Assembly: GCF_036206005.1 (NCBI RefSeq)
Contig: NZ_CP108143.1
Location: 2,790,001 to 2,854,000 of the forward strand
DNA from: Streptomyces sp. NBC_00178
GTDB taxonomy: Bacteria; Actinomycetota; Actinomycetes; Streptomycetales; Streptomycetaceae
DNA: 64,000 nt
Direction of reading: 5' to 3'
Below the pieces are notes generated by a model. It was not told where the DNA came from. It saw only the letters and a program-made list of their open reading frames with translations, and made no database searches. Both the position numbers and the translations under genes were made by a program. Numbering within the stretch: position 1 is the stretch's first letter; the number at the start of each line of letters is the position of its first letter. Shown here piece after piece: positions 16,658-24,609 of this stretch.

Positions 16658-17575
16658 TCAGAGGGCGCCGCCGAGTTTCTCCTCGATCCACGCGAGCCCG
16701 TACTCGACCACGTCGGCGGCCTCGAAGAGGTGGCTCTCCGCCGCGCCGACGCGGCCGGAGAGTCCTGTCCCGGCGGCGAGCATGTCCCCCACGATCGTCT
16801 CGAACGGATCCCGGCCGGCCGGCGTGACGGAGGAGTAGTCGAAGGCCCCGCCCGAGGAGTCGATGTCCCGGAAGCGGCGCCAGACCCGCTCGCCGTCGAT
16901 CGTGATCGGCTGCTCGTACTCCACGTACCGCTTGCCGGGCAGGTCGGCGAGCGCCTCGGCGTGGTGCAGCAGGGTGAGCGTCTCCAGGGGAGCGCCCAGC
17001 ATCAGCACCCGGCCTCCGGCGGCGACGAGCCGGGCGAGCGGACTGCCCGGGCCGTGCGGGTCGTCCCACGGGTGGTCGGCCATCAGCTCGTCGGCCGACC
17101 ACCCGAGCGCGGCGAGGCTCACGTCGGGGTGCCGGCTGCGTACGGCTCCGGGCCACCGGCGCAGCGCTTCCGGGAGGCGGCCGTTGTCGTGCTCGGCCTC
17201 GCTGGTCCGGGGATCGTAGGCGGGGTGCCCGGTGCGTACGGCGTCCTGCCAGGCCTGCGGCCAGTCGGTGAAGTCGTAGGGCGGGGCGTCGTTCCAGCCG
17301 CAGGTCACCACGAGGGTGCCGCGCTCCCCCACGGCTTGCCCCAGGGCGCCGATCAGGGTCTGGGTCCCGCCGGTCACGTATCCGATGGCGGACATCCGCG
17401 TGTGGAACATGACGGTGTCGCCCTCGGCCAGCCCGAGCGTCTTCAGGTCGCGGACGAGCCGGTCCCGGGTGACGGGCCCGTCGGCGCGTGCGAGCAGGGC
17501 CGCCCGGCCCTCGTCCGGTGGCGGTGTGCCCGGTACCGGGGCGGACTGCGGGGTGTCGGAGGTCGGTTCGCGCAT
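16658..17575 (-). CDS. aminoglycoside N(3)-acetyltransferase family protein
   Basis: A 305-residue AAC(3)-family enzyme, which transfers acetyl from acetyl-CoA to the 3-amino group of 2-deoxystreptamine. Family stretches are VMFHTRMSAIGYVTGG, GTLVVTCGWNDAPPYDFTDWPQAW, RSRHPDVSLAALG with the catalytic His, and GGRVLMLGAPLETLTLLHHAEA. Such chromosomal genes are widespread in Streptomyces and may give aminoglycoside resistance or act on other amines. ATG 17575 is the natural start; the frame stays open to 18622 but those bases belong to the divergent lipoprotein gene. Confidence 0.88.
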   Translation of the reverse strand: MREPTSDTPQSAPVPGTPPPDEGRAALLARADGPVTRDRLVRDLKTLGLAEGDTVMFHTRMSAIGYVTGGTQTLIGALGQAVGERGTLVVTCGWNDAPPYDFTDWPQAWQDAVRTGHPAYDPRTSEAEHDNGRLPEALRRWPGAVRSRHPDVSLAALGWSADELMADHPWDDPHGPGSPLARLVAAGGRVLMLGAPLETLTLLHHAEALADLPGKRYVEYEQPITIDGERVWRRFRDIDSSGGAFDYSSVTPAGRDPFETIVGDMLAAGTGLSGRVGAAESHLFEAADVVEYGLAWIEEKLGGAL

Positions 17576-17830
17576 ACGCGGGACGCTATCGGGCCTCCTT
17601 TGTCCCGGCCCGGACTCCGGCGACCACCGCCATCGGCTCCACTGCCCAGGCGGGTGCTCCGGACCGGTGACCGCCGTGCCCGCGCTCCGCCCGGTTGCGA
17701 CTGCGTGACGGTCTCGCGCGCACCGCCTCTCCCGGGAACCACGGCGCGCGCCCCCGCCGTCCTCCCGCGCGAACCACCCCGCGGTCACGATGGGTGCCGC
17801 GCGGGACACGCCAGGTATCCAAGGAGCAGC

Positions 17831-18478
17831 ATGACCGTCCCCGGCAGTACGCGACCCCGGAACAGCCGCCCCGCGAGCACCCGTTCCCCGTCGGGACACG
17901 GCGCTCGTCCGGTCCTCCTCCGCTCCGCGAAGGCGGTCCTGGCGCTCGGCCTCGTGCTGGGGGCCGCCACCGCCTGCACCCAGACGTCGGAGGGCGGCAG
18001 CAAGCCGGCCAAGGACTGGAAGGCCGGTGACTGCGCCGGTCCGGACACGTCCACGTCCAAGGACGGCTTCCAGGCCGTCGACTGCGACGACCCCAAGGCG
18101 ACGATCAAGGCGCTCGCGGTCAAGGACGGCGAGATCTTCGCCGGGGCCGTCGAGTGCCCGGCGGGGACCGACGAGATCATCTCCGTGAAGGTGTCCTTCG
18201 GCGGGGACGCGTCGACCAGCGGCATCCCCAGCAAGACGGTCTGCGGCCGCAACCTCTCCGGCGACCACCCCGGCGACGCCGGTGCGGGAGGCGGCCAGCT
18301 GGTCGTGGGCGACTGCGTCGACGACCAGGCCAAGGAGATCGCCTGCGCGAGCGGCGGCAACAAGGTGCTCGCCCTGGCCAAGACCGCCGACGCGTGCCCC
18401 GCGGAAGCGGACAACCCGATCGAGCTGTTCCCGAGCCCCGGCCGTCCGTACGACGCGATCTGCACCAAGAAGGGCTGA
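17831..18478 (+). CDS. predicted lipoprotein
   Basis: A 215-residue exported protein. After a basic 31-residue lead comes a hydrophobic segment and the lipobox LGAATAC, so Cys49 would be lipidated. The mature protein has two similar halves, each opening with a glycine-aspartate-cysteine motif: WKAGDCAGPD...FQAVDCDDPKATIKALAV, and LVVGDCVDDQAKEIACASGGNKVLALAK. They look like duplicated small disulfide domains of the kind seen in actinobacterial extracellular sensors. No function is known. AAGGAG precedes the ATG. Confidence 0.82.
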   Translation: MTVPGSTRPRNSRPASTRSPSGHGARPVLLRSAKAVLALGLVLGAATACTQTSEGGSKPAKDWKAGDCAGPDTSTSKDGFQAVDCDDPKATIKALAVKDGEIFAGAVECPAGTDEIISVKVSFGGDASTSGIPSKTVCGRNLSGDHPGDAGAGGGQLVVGDCVDDQAKEIACASGGNKVLALAKTADACPAEADNPIELFPSPGRPYDAICTKKG

Positions 18479-18521
18479 CCCGGCCGCCGACGGGGCCCGC
18501 GCCGCTCGCCGCGCGGAGCCG

Positions 18522-18542
18522 GGCAGGGTCCGGGGCCCTGCC
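18522..18542 (+). terminator. hairpin after the lipoprotein gene
   Basis: GGCAGGG (18522-18528) pairs with CCCTGCC (18536-18542) over a 7-base loop, between two rightward genes. Confidence 0.4.
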
Positions 18543-18591
18543 GGGCACGCCCGGGGGGCGTGAGGTCGGCGCCGCACGTCATCATGACCGC

Positions 18592-19176
18592 ATGACCACT
18601 CACACAAGTCCGGTGCAGGCACTCGTCGTTGTCGACGTGCAGAAGGCGTTCACGGGCGGTGACTGCGCCCTGCCCGATGCCGCGCGCCTCGTCGACCGGA
18701 CGGCCGGCCTGATCGCGCGGGCCAGGTCGGCCGGGGCGCTCGTCGTGCACGTCCAGAACGACGGAGATCCCGGGGCGCCCGACGAGCCCGGCACCCCCGG
18801 ATGGGAGCTCCACCACCCCGTCGGGAGCGGACCGGCGGAGGTGGTCGTCCGCAAGACGCACGACGACGCCTTCCAGGACACCGCGCTGGGTGACCTGCTG
18901 ACCTCGGCGGGCGTGAAGTCGCTCGCCGTCTGCGGCCTGATGTCGGAGATGTGCGTGCAGGCCACGGCGCGTACGGCAGTGGCGCTCGCCTACCGGGTCG
19001 TCCTGCCGCACGACGCCCACGCGACGTACGACATCCCGGCGGAGCCCGGCATCAGCCCCGTCGTCCGGGCGGCGGCCGTCTCGCGGGTGGCCGCGTGGCC
19101 GCTCAGCCGGGACGCGGACGTCACCGCGCGCGCCGCCGACGTCACGTTCACCGCTCCGCCGCACTCCGGGCCCTGA
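18592..19176 (+). CDS. isochorismatase-like cysteine hydrolase
   Basis: A 194-residue protein with the Asp-Lys-Cys triad of the family: Asp in LVVVDVQKAF, Lys in VVVRKTHDDAF, and Cys in GLMSEMCVQATARTA. Members hydrolyse isochorismate, nicotinamide, carbamoyl or similar amide substrates. The sequence lacks the His-rich zinc motif of nicotinamidases, and a true nicotinamidase gene starts at 63916, so the substrate is different and unknown. Confidence 0.9.
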   Translation: MTTHTSPVQALVVVDVQKAFTGGDCALPDAARLVDRTAGLIARARSAGALVVHVQNDGDPGAPDEPGTPGWELHHPVGSGPAEVVVRKTHDDAFQDTALGDLLTSAGVKSLAVCGLMSEMCVQATARTAVALAYRVVLPHDAHATYDIPAEPGISPVVRAAAVSRVAAWPLSRDADVTARAADVTFTAPPHSGP

Positions 19177-19248
19177 GTCGCGGAAGGGGGCCCGGGGCAG
19201 CACCGCCTCGCAGCAACCGGCAGCCGAACGCGCCCGGTTCGCCGCCCC

Positions 19249-20010
19249 TCAGTACCCGTGGCCGGGCCAGTGCGGGTCGTCCCAGCGGGCTTCGCCCGTG
19301 AGACCCAGCAGCCTGACCCGGTGGAGCAGGTCGTCGGACGCGCCCGCCGACCCGATCCGCGCCGGGGCGTGCCCGACCAGCCAGGCGGTCATCTCCCCGG
19401 CCATCGGGCCGTCCCTCTCCCAGGAGTACCAGGGAAGGGCGTCCCCCAGCAGCTCGTACTCCCAGTGCTCCACGGCCGTCCTCAGGTGCCGGTCGGCCAC
19501 CGGGTGCGCGGTCTCCTCCCACACCGTCAGCCACGGAGCGGCCGTGCCCGAGCCCTCGGCGCAGACCGCGAACACCTCGTACGCCGGCACGGGGCCGTCC
19601 TCGGACAGGAGCACGTCCCTGAGCCAGGCCCGCAGGAAGGTCCTGACCGCCTCGGCCTGGGCGGTGGGCCACTCCTGCCAGCGGCCGCGCGCGAAGGACT
19701 GCCCGACGTTCCCCATGTCGAAGAGCGGCCTCACCCGGCCGGCGACGAGCTCGGTCGCGAACTGCGGGAGTATGCGGCGCAGCACAGCGGCGTGGTCCGA
19801 CCAGTCCACGGCCTCCCAGGTGCGCCGCAGCAGGTCCGGGTCGAGCGGCACGTCCGGCACCTTCAGCAGGGCGAGCTCCTCCGCGCCGCCCCAGTGGCAC
19901 TCGCAGTTGATCTCGTCCGGCCGGGCCGTCATTCCGCCGAGGACGGCGGACAGGTCCGCCAGTGCGGTGCGCAGTTCGCGCCGGGCGGGGGTGGGTGCGG
20001 TCTGGTTCAT
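19249..20010 (-). CDS. hypothetical protein, 253 residues
   Basis: I do not recognise a named domain. It is soluble, acidic and Trp-rich (many W-E and W-S pairs), with a CECHWGGAEELALL stretch near residue 36, DMGNVGQSFARGRWQEW, and a terminal WDDPHWPGHGY. No signal peptide or membrane segment is seen. Codon use matches the neighbours. It converges with the isochorismatase gene and is divergent from the ligase gene. Confidence 0.7.
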   Translation of the reverse strand: MNQTAPTPARRELRTALADLSAVLGGMTARPDEINCECHWGGAEELALLKVPDVPLDPDLLRRTWEAVDWSDHAAVLRRILPQFATELVAGRVRPLFDMGNVGQSFARGRWQEWPTAQAEAVRTFLRAWLRDVLLSEDGPVPAYEVFAVCAEGSGTAAPWLTVWEETAHPVADRHLRTAVEHWEYELLGDALPWYSWERDGPMAGEMTAWLVGHAPARIGSAGASDDLLHRVRLLGLTGEARWDDPHWPGHGY

Positions 20011-20157
20011 CGGCGTCGCGCCTTCGGGACTCCGGGGGCCTGCGCCCTCCGAAGATCGTCACCTTACCGGCCTCCCCGGTTCGGCGTACGGCGTTTTACG
20101 CGGGCTCACCGGCCCTGATCACGGGCCGCGTGCGGGCTGTGCTGAGAAGGTGCTGCC

Positions 20158-21117
20158 ATGGCCTCCCTGCCGCGTACCGCCCCGATGCTCGCCACCCCGG
20201 GCCGTCTGCCGTCCGCGGCCGCCGACGAGCAGTGGGCGTACGAGGTGAAGCAGGACGGCCAGCGCGCCATGGTCTACGCGGAGGCGGACGGGACGCTGAG
20301 ACTGCTGGCCAGATCGGGGGCCGACATCACCCCCGCCTACCCGGATCTGGCGGCGCTCGGGAAGGCCCTCGGCGGTGTGCGGGCGGTGCTGGACGGTGAG
20401 ATCGTCGCCCTGGACGGCCAGGGGCGCGGGGACTTCGAGCGGCTGCAGTCGCGGATGGGCCTCTCGGGATCCCCGCACAAGGCGGCCCGCATGGCGCGGC
20501 TGGTCCCCGCCCACCTGGTGCTGTTCGACGTCGTCTTCCTGGACGGGGCGAGCCTGACGGCGCGCCCCTACACCGAGCGGCGGGCCGCGCTGGAAGGCCT
20601 GATGCTCGACGGGTCCCACTGGTCGACGCCCGCGGCCGTCGTCGGCCACGGCGACAGCGCACTGGCCATGACGCGGGAGGCCGGGCTCGAAGGCGTCGTC
20701 GCCAAGCGGCTGACGTCGGTGTACGAGCCCGGGGTGCGGGCCCGTACCTGGATCAAGATCCGGCACGTCCGCACGGCCGACGTGATCGTGGGCGGCTGGG
20801 TGCCGGGACGCGGCCGTCTCGGCGGCCTGCCGGGCGCGGTGCTGGTGGGCGAGCGGCACCCGGGCGGGCTCCGGTACGCGGGCAGCGTCGGCACGGGATG
20901 GAGCGACGCCGAAAGGACCCGGCTCGCGGGGCTGCTCGACGCGGCCGCCGTCGGCACCTGCCCCTTCGACGAGGACCCGCGGGTCGCGGGTGCACGGTGG
21001 GTGCTGCCGCGGCTGGTCGGCGAGGTGGGCTATGCGACCCGCACGAAGGCCGGGCGGCTGCGCCATCCCTCCTGGCACCGGCTGCGGCCCGATCTCGCCC
21101 CCGACGACATCGGCTGA
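20158..21117 (+). CDS. ATP-dependent DNA ligase (LigC/LigD-type)
   Basis: A 319-residue ligase with the nucleotidyltransferase motifs: AMP-accepting Lys31 in EVKQDGQR, VLDGEIVAL, VLFDVVFLDG, EGVVAKRLTSVYEPG and TWIKIRHV, followed by an OB-fold domain (about 205-319). Size and lack of polymerase and nuclease domains match the stand-alone LigC group of actinobacteria, which acts in repair with Ku. It converges with the Ku gene 27 bases away, a common end-joining neighbourhood. Confidence 0.92.
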   Translation: MASLPRTAPMLATPGRLPSAAADEQWAYEVKQDGQRAMVYAEADGTLRLLARSGADITPAYPDLAALGKALGGVRAVLDGEIVALDGQGRGDFERLQSRMGLSGSPHKAARMARLVPAHLVLFDVVFLDGASLTARPYTERRAALEGLMLDGSHWSTPAAVVGHGDSALAMTREAGLEGVVAKRLTSVYEPGVRARTWIKIRHVRTADVIVGGWVPGRGRLGGLPGAVLVGERHPGGLRYAGSVGTGWSDAERTRLAGLLDAAAVGTCPFDEDPRVAGARWVLPRLVGEVGYATRTKAGRLRHPSWHRLRPDLAPDDIG

Positions 21118-21144
21118 GGGGTCCGCCGAGGACCCCCGCTCTCC

Positions 21145-22128
21145 TCAGGACGCCGTCCGCTTCCTCGCCGCCGTCTTCCGGGCCGGCTGCTTCTTCGCCG
21201 CCGACTTCCCGGAGGCGGAAGCGGTCTTCTTCGCAGCGGTCTTGCGGGCGGACGTCTTCCCCGCCGCCGTCTTCCGGGGGGCCGACGCCGCCTTCTTCCG
21301 GGTGCGGGGCTTGCCGGGCGTCATCTCGTGCACGGTGGCGTCCTCGCCCCTCGTCTCCTTCGCCGCCTTCACCGAGGCGTTCAGCGCCGCCATCAGGTCC
21401 ATGACCTTGCCCGGCTCCTCCTCCTCGCCGCCCGGCGGCGCCGGCAGGGGCTTGCCCTCGGACTTCGCCGCGATCAGCTCCTCCAGGGCCTCCCGGTAGC
21501 GGTCGCGGAAGCCGGAGATGCCGTCCAGGGCCATGCTGTCGGTGAGCTGCACGGCTCGCTCGATCTCGTCCTCGTCCAGCTCCGTCTCCCGGGGAGCCAG
21601 CGATTCGGGGCTGCGGATCTCGTCCGGCCAGCGCATCGAGTGCAGCACGATCGCGTCCTCCCGCACCCGCAGGAGCCCCAGCCGCTCACGGTTGTGCCAG
21701 GCGAACTTCGCGACGGCGACCTTGTCGCTGCGCTCCAGCGCCCTGCGCAGCAGCGTGTACGGCTTGGCCGCGACCTGGCCGTCCACCGCGAGGTAGTAGC
21801 TGTCGCTGATGCGGACGGGGTCGATGCTGTCGGCGTCGACGAACGCCACGATCTCGATGGCCTTGGCCGTCGGCAGCGGCATCCGGTCGAGTTCCTCGTC
21901 CGTGACGGGCACCGTGCGGTCCTTGGCGATCTCGTAGCCCTTGCCGATCTCCTCCTGCGTGAGGACCTCGCCGTCGAGCTCGCACACCTTGCGCGTGCGG
22001 ATCCGCCCCATGTCCTCCCGGTGGTACTGGTGGAAGGAGATCGAGTGGTTCTCGGTGGCGGACACCACCTTGATGGGGATGGTGACCAGGCCGAAGCTGA
22101 TCGCTCCGGTCCACAGTGGCCTCGGCAT
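21145..22128 (-). CDS. ku: Ku DNA end-binding protein
   Basis: A 327-residue bacterial Ku. MPRPLWTGAISFGLVTIPIKVVSATE is the conserved N-terminus, with the beta-barrel core to about residue 255 (GKGYEIAKDRTVPVTDEELDRMPL; YYLAVDGQVAAKPYTLLRRALE). The tail, from about 275, is a Lys/Ala/Arg repeat (KKTA, RKTAA) like the actinobacterial Ku tails that let the ring move along DNA. Ku bridges broken ends and recruits a ligase; the convergent ligase gene is a likely partner, although Streptomyces usually has further ku and ligD copies. Confidence 0.95.
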   Translation of the reverse strand: MPRPLWTGAISFGLVTIPIKVVSATENHSISFHQYHREDMGRIRTRKVCELDGEVLTQEEIGKGYEIAKDRTVPVTDEELDRMPLPTAKAIEIVAFVDADSIDPVRISDSYYLAVDGQVAAKPYTLLRRALERSDKVAVAKFAWHNRERLGLLRVREDAIVLHSMRWPDEIRSPESLAPRETELDEDEIERAVQLTDSMALDGISGFRDRYREALEELIAAKSEGKPLPAPPGGEEEEPGKVMDLMAALNASVKAAKETRGEDATVHEMTPGKPRTRKKAASAPRKTAAGKTSARKTAAKKTASASGKSAAKKQPARKTAARKRTAS

Positions 22129-22321
22129 CCGGTTCCCTCCAGTACCCCCCTGGCGGCGTGTGCCGGGAGGCGGACCGGAGCGCCTGGAAGGGAGAACCGG
22201 CCCGAGGGGCCGAGGCGCAACCGGGCCACCGCCCGTAAACCGATCCTCGCGCCCCCGCCCGCGGACCGCATGTGGATCACCGGGCGGGAGGGCCGGGAGC
22301 GGGCGGCCGGGCCGCGGGGCC

Positions 22322-22792
22322 CTACGCCAGGTCCAGCTCGCCGATCACCTGGTCCTCGCTCATCTCGCCGGTCTTCCGGAACCCGAGCCGGAGGTAGAAC
22401 TCCTCGGGTCCGTGCTCGCCCTCGCCCCACGTGACCGTCACCCGCGTCCCGCCGCGCCGCCGGATCTCCTCGCAGACCTCCGCCACCGCGAAGCGGCCGT
22501 ACCCCCGGCCCTGTTCCCCGGCCGCCACGGCGAGCCGCCAGAGGCCGGAGCGGGGCCGGTCCGCCGGGTCAGCGGGGGCGAACCGCACGTCGAAGAAGGC
22601 CATCACGAAGCCGACGAGCCGCTCTCCGTCGTAGACCAGCCGGGGCCAGGCCGTGGCGGGGTCGGCGTACGCCTCGGCGAGGGACCTGGCGACCGGGGCG
22701 ACGAACTGTTCCTGCTCGGGTGCGACCTTCAGACGGCACGCGTCGAGGACGTTGGCCGGGGTCACCTTCTCCAGACGGAGCCGTGTAGTCAT
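22322..22792 (-). CDS. GNAT-family N-acetyltransferase
   Basis: A 156-residue GNAT enzyme. The acetyl-CoA site reads WRLAVAAGEQGRGYGRFAVAEV (Q/RxxGxG/A), and the end has EFYLRLGFRKTGE. The opening LEKVTPANVLDACRLKVAPEQEQFVAPVARSLAEAY resembles spermidine/spermine acetyltransferase-like members, but the acceptor is not established. ATG 22792 is chosen over the longer frame to 22861. Confidence 0.88.
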   Translation of the reverse strand: MTTRLRLEKVTPANVLDACRLKVAPEQEQFVAPVARSLAEAYADPATAWPRLVYDGERLVGFVMAFFDVRFAPADPADRPRSGLWRLAVAAGEQGRGYGRFAVAEVCEEIRRRGGTRVTVTWGEGEHGPEEFYLRLGFRKTGEMSEDQVIGELDLA

Positions 22793-22857
22793 GCGCGCAC
22801 CGTACGGGCAGGTCAGGGCCTTGGGCGACCGATTTAGCACCTCGCCCGGGGCAGGGG

Positions 22858-23553
22858 TCACCAGGCGGCGGGGCCGGCCGCGTCGAAGAAGCCACCGGTG
22901 GGGCCGTCGGCTCCGATGGACGCCATGCGGACGATGACGTCCGCTCCCTCCTCCACCGAGTTGGTGCCGGTGTGACCGTTGAGGTCGGTGGCGGTGTACC
23001 CCGGGTCGACGGCGTTGAAGCGGATGGCGGGGAACGCCTTCGCGTACTGCGACGTCACCATGACCAGGGCCGTCTTGGACGAGCAGTAGGCGAGCGCCGG
23101 AACCGTGAACTCGATGCGGTCCGGGTCGTTCGTCGCGGCCAGCGAGCCCAGTCCGCTGCTCACGTTGACGACGACGGGCGACGGCCCGCCCTCCAGCAGC
23201 GGCAGGAAGGCCCGGGTGACGCGGACGGCGCCGAAGACGTTCGTCTCGTACGTCGTGCGCATGTCGTCGCCCGTCACCTCGCCGACCGGCTTGCGGGCCC
23301 CGGCGATCCCGGCGTTGTTGACCAGGACGTCGAGCAGCCCCGCTTCCTCGCGCACGAGAGCGGCGGCGGCCCCCACGGAGTCCTCGTCCGTGACATCGAT
23401 GCGGACGAACCTGGCCCCGAGCCTCTCGGCGGCCTCCTCACCCCGCCGGACGTCGCGCGCACCGACGTAGACGGTGTGCCCGGCCTCGACGAGACGGCGG
23501 GCGGTCTCGTAGCCGAGGCCCTTGTTCGCTCCGGTGATGAGGGTGGTGGTCAT
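22858..23553 (-). CDS. classical SDR oxidoreductase
   Basis: A 231-residue short-chain dehydrogenase with all standard motifs: TGANKGLGYETARRL (cofactor), VNNAGIAG, NVSSGLGS and the active site YCSSK, then VDPGYTATDLNG. It is probably NADP-dependent; the substrate is unknown. It lies divergent from an MmyB-type regulator (138 bases between starts), an arrangement repeated across Streptomyces in which the regulator controls the SDR gene. Confidence 0.93.
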   Translation of the reverse strand: MTTTLITGANKGLGYETARRLVEAGHTVYVGARDVRRGEEAAERLGARFVRIDVTDEDSVGAAAALVREEAGLLDVLVNNAGIAGARKPVGEVTGDDMRTTYETNVFGAVRVTRAFLPLLEGGPSPVVVNVSSGLGSLAATNDPDRIEFTVPALAYCSSKTALVMVTSQYAKAFPAIRFNAVDPGYTATDLNGHTGTNSVEEGADVIVRMASIGADGPTGGFFDAAGPAAW

Positions 23554-23679
23554 GGCGGTGCTCCCGTGTTCGGCGTGCGGACGGTACGTGGCTCCAGCCT
23601 GCTCGTGCCGCCCCGCGGCAGGGAGTACCCGCCCCAGCGGGTGGACCGGCAGTACCAGGCTGTTCGACGGCCACGCCCC

Positions 23680-23685
23680 GATACT
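23680..23685 (+). promoter_or_regulatory. -10 box for a leaderless regulator transcript
   Basis: GATACT at 23680-23685 ends six bases before the GTG start at 23692, so transcription would begin at or next to the start codon. The GGAGG at 23687-23691 is too close to the GTG to act as a ribosome site. The -35 (AGGCTG near 23657) is weak. Confidence 0.5.
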
Positions 23686-23691
23686 GGAGGG

Positions 23692-24609
23692 GTGAGCACA
23701 CCCGACGACGCATCCGCACACGGCGCGCCACAGGCACCCGCGGGGCCGGCCACCGGACCCGCCGGGAAGCGGGCCGAGTCCAACGAGCTGGGGCGGGCGC
23801 TGCACGGCTGGCGCGACCGGATCGCACCCGGGACGGTCGGACTGCCCGCCGGCGGGGTGCGCAGGGCCGTGGGCCTGCGGCGCGAGGAACTGGCCCAGCT
23901 CGCCGCCCTGTCGGTCGACTACATCACCCGCCTCGAACAGGGCCGGGCCACCTCGCCCTCGCCCCAGGTACTCGCCTCACTGGCCCGCGCCCTGCGCCTG
24001 TCCGCCGACGAGAGCGCCTATCTGCACCGGCTCGCCGGGCAGCCCGAACCGGGCCCCGGACACGTCTCGTCCCACATCCCGCCCGGGCTCCGCCGGCTGC
24101 TCGACCAACTCGCCGGCGCGCCCCTGAGCGTGCACGACGCCGCGTGGAACCTCGTCGAGTGGAACCGGCAGTGGGCTGCCCTGTTCGGCGACCCGTCCGC
24201 CCTGCGCGGACGCGAACGCAACATCGTCTGGCGCCACTTCGCCGGCCGGACCGGCCGGGTGCGCCAGACGTCCGAGCAGCGGGCCGCTTTCGAGGCCGCC
24301 ACCGTCGCCGATCTGAGGGCCGCGACCGCCCGGTACCCCGCCGATCCCGAACTCCGTTCCCTGGTGAGGGATCTGCGGTCGGCCTCCGCCGTCTTCGCGG
24401 AGCTGTGGGACTCGGGGATCGTGGGAACCCACGCGTCCGGCAGCAAGAGCGTCGACCACCCCGAGGTGGGCACGCTCAGCCTGGACTGCGACGTCCTCGT
24501 CGCCGCGGGGAGCGACCTGCGCGTCGTGGCCTACACCGCGGCTCCGGGCAGCGAGGCCGCCGAGCGGCTGCGACTGCTCGGCGTGATCGGCACGCAGGCG
24601 ATGAACTGA
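23692..24609 (+). CDS. XRE regulator with MmyB-like ligand domain
   Basis: A 305-residue regulator. The helix-turn-helix lies at about 35-105 (VGLRREELAQLAALSVDYITRLEQGRATSPSPQVLASLARALRL). The MmyB-like domain (about 115-290) has the WNLVEWNRQWAALFGDP, NIVWRHF and SKSVDHPEVGTLSLDCDVL signatures; in MmyB this domain binds a fatty acid. It probably controls the divergent SDR gene. GTG 23692 is chosen because a -10 box sits directly before it. Confidence 0.92.
   Translation: MSTPDDASAHGAPQAPAGPATGPAGKRAESNELGRALHGWRDRIAPGTVGLPAGGVRRAVGLRREELAQLAALSVDYITRLEQGRATSPSPQVLASLARALRLSADESAYLHRLAGQPEPGPGHVSSHIPPGLRRLLDQLAGAPLSVHDAAWNLVEWNRQWAALFGDPSALRGRERNIVWRHFAGRTGRVRQTSEQRAAFEAATVADLRAATARYPADPELRSLVRDLRSASAVFAELWDSGIVGTHASGSKSVDHPEVGTLSLDCDVLVAAGSDLRVVAYTAAPGSEAAERLRLLGVIGTQAMN

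Noticed and set aside
22861..22972. A longer GNAT start reaching into the SDR gene end
   Set aside because: The longer frame has no ribosome site, and the family start fits ATG 22792.
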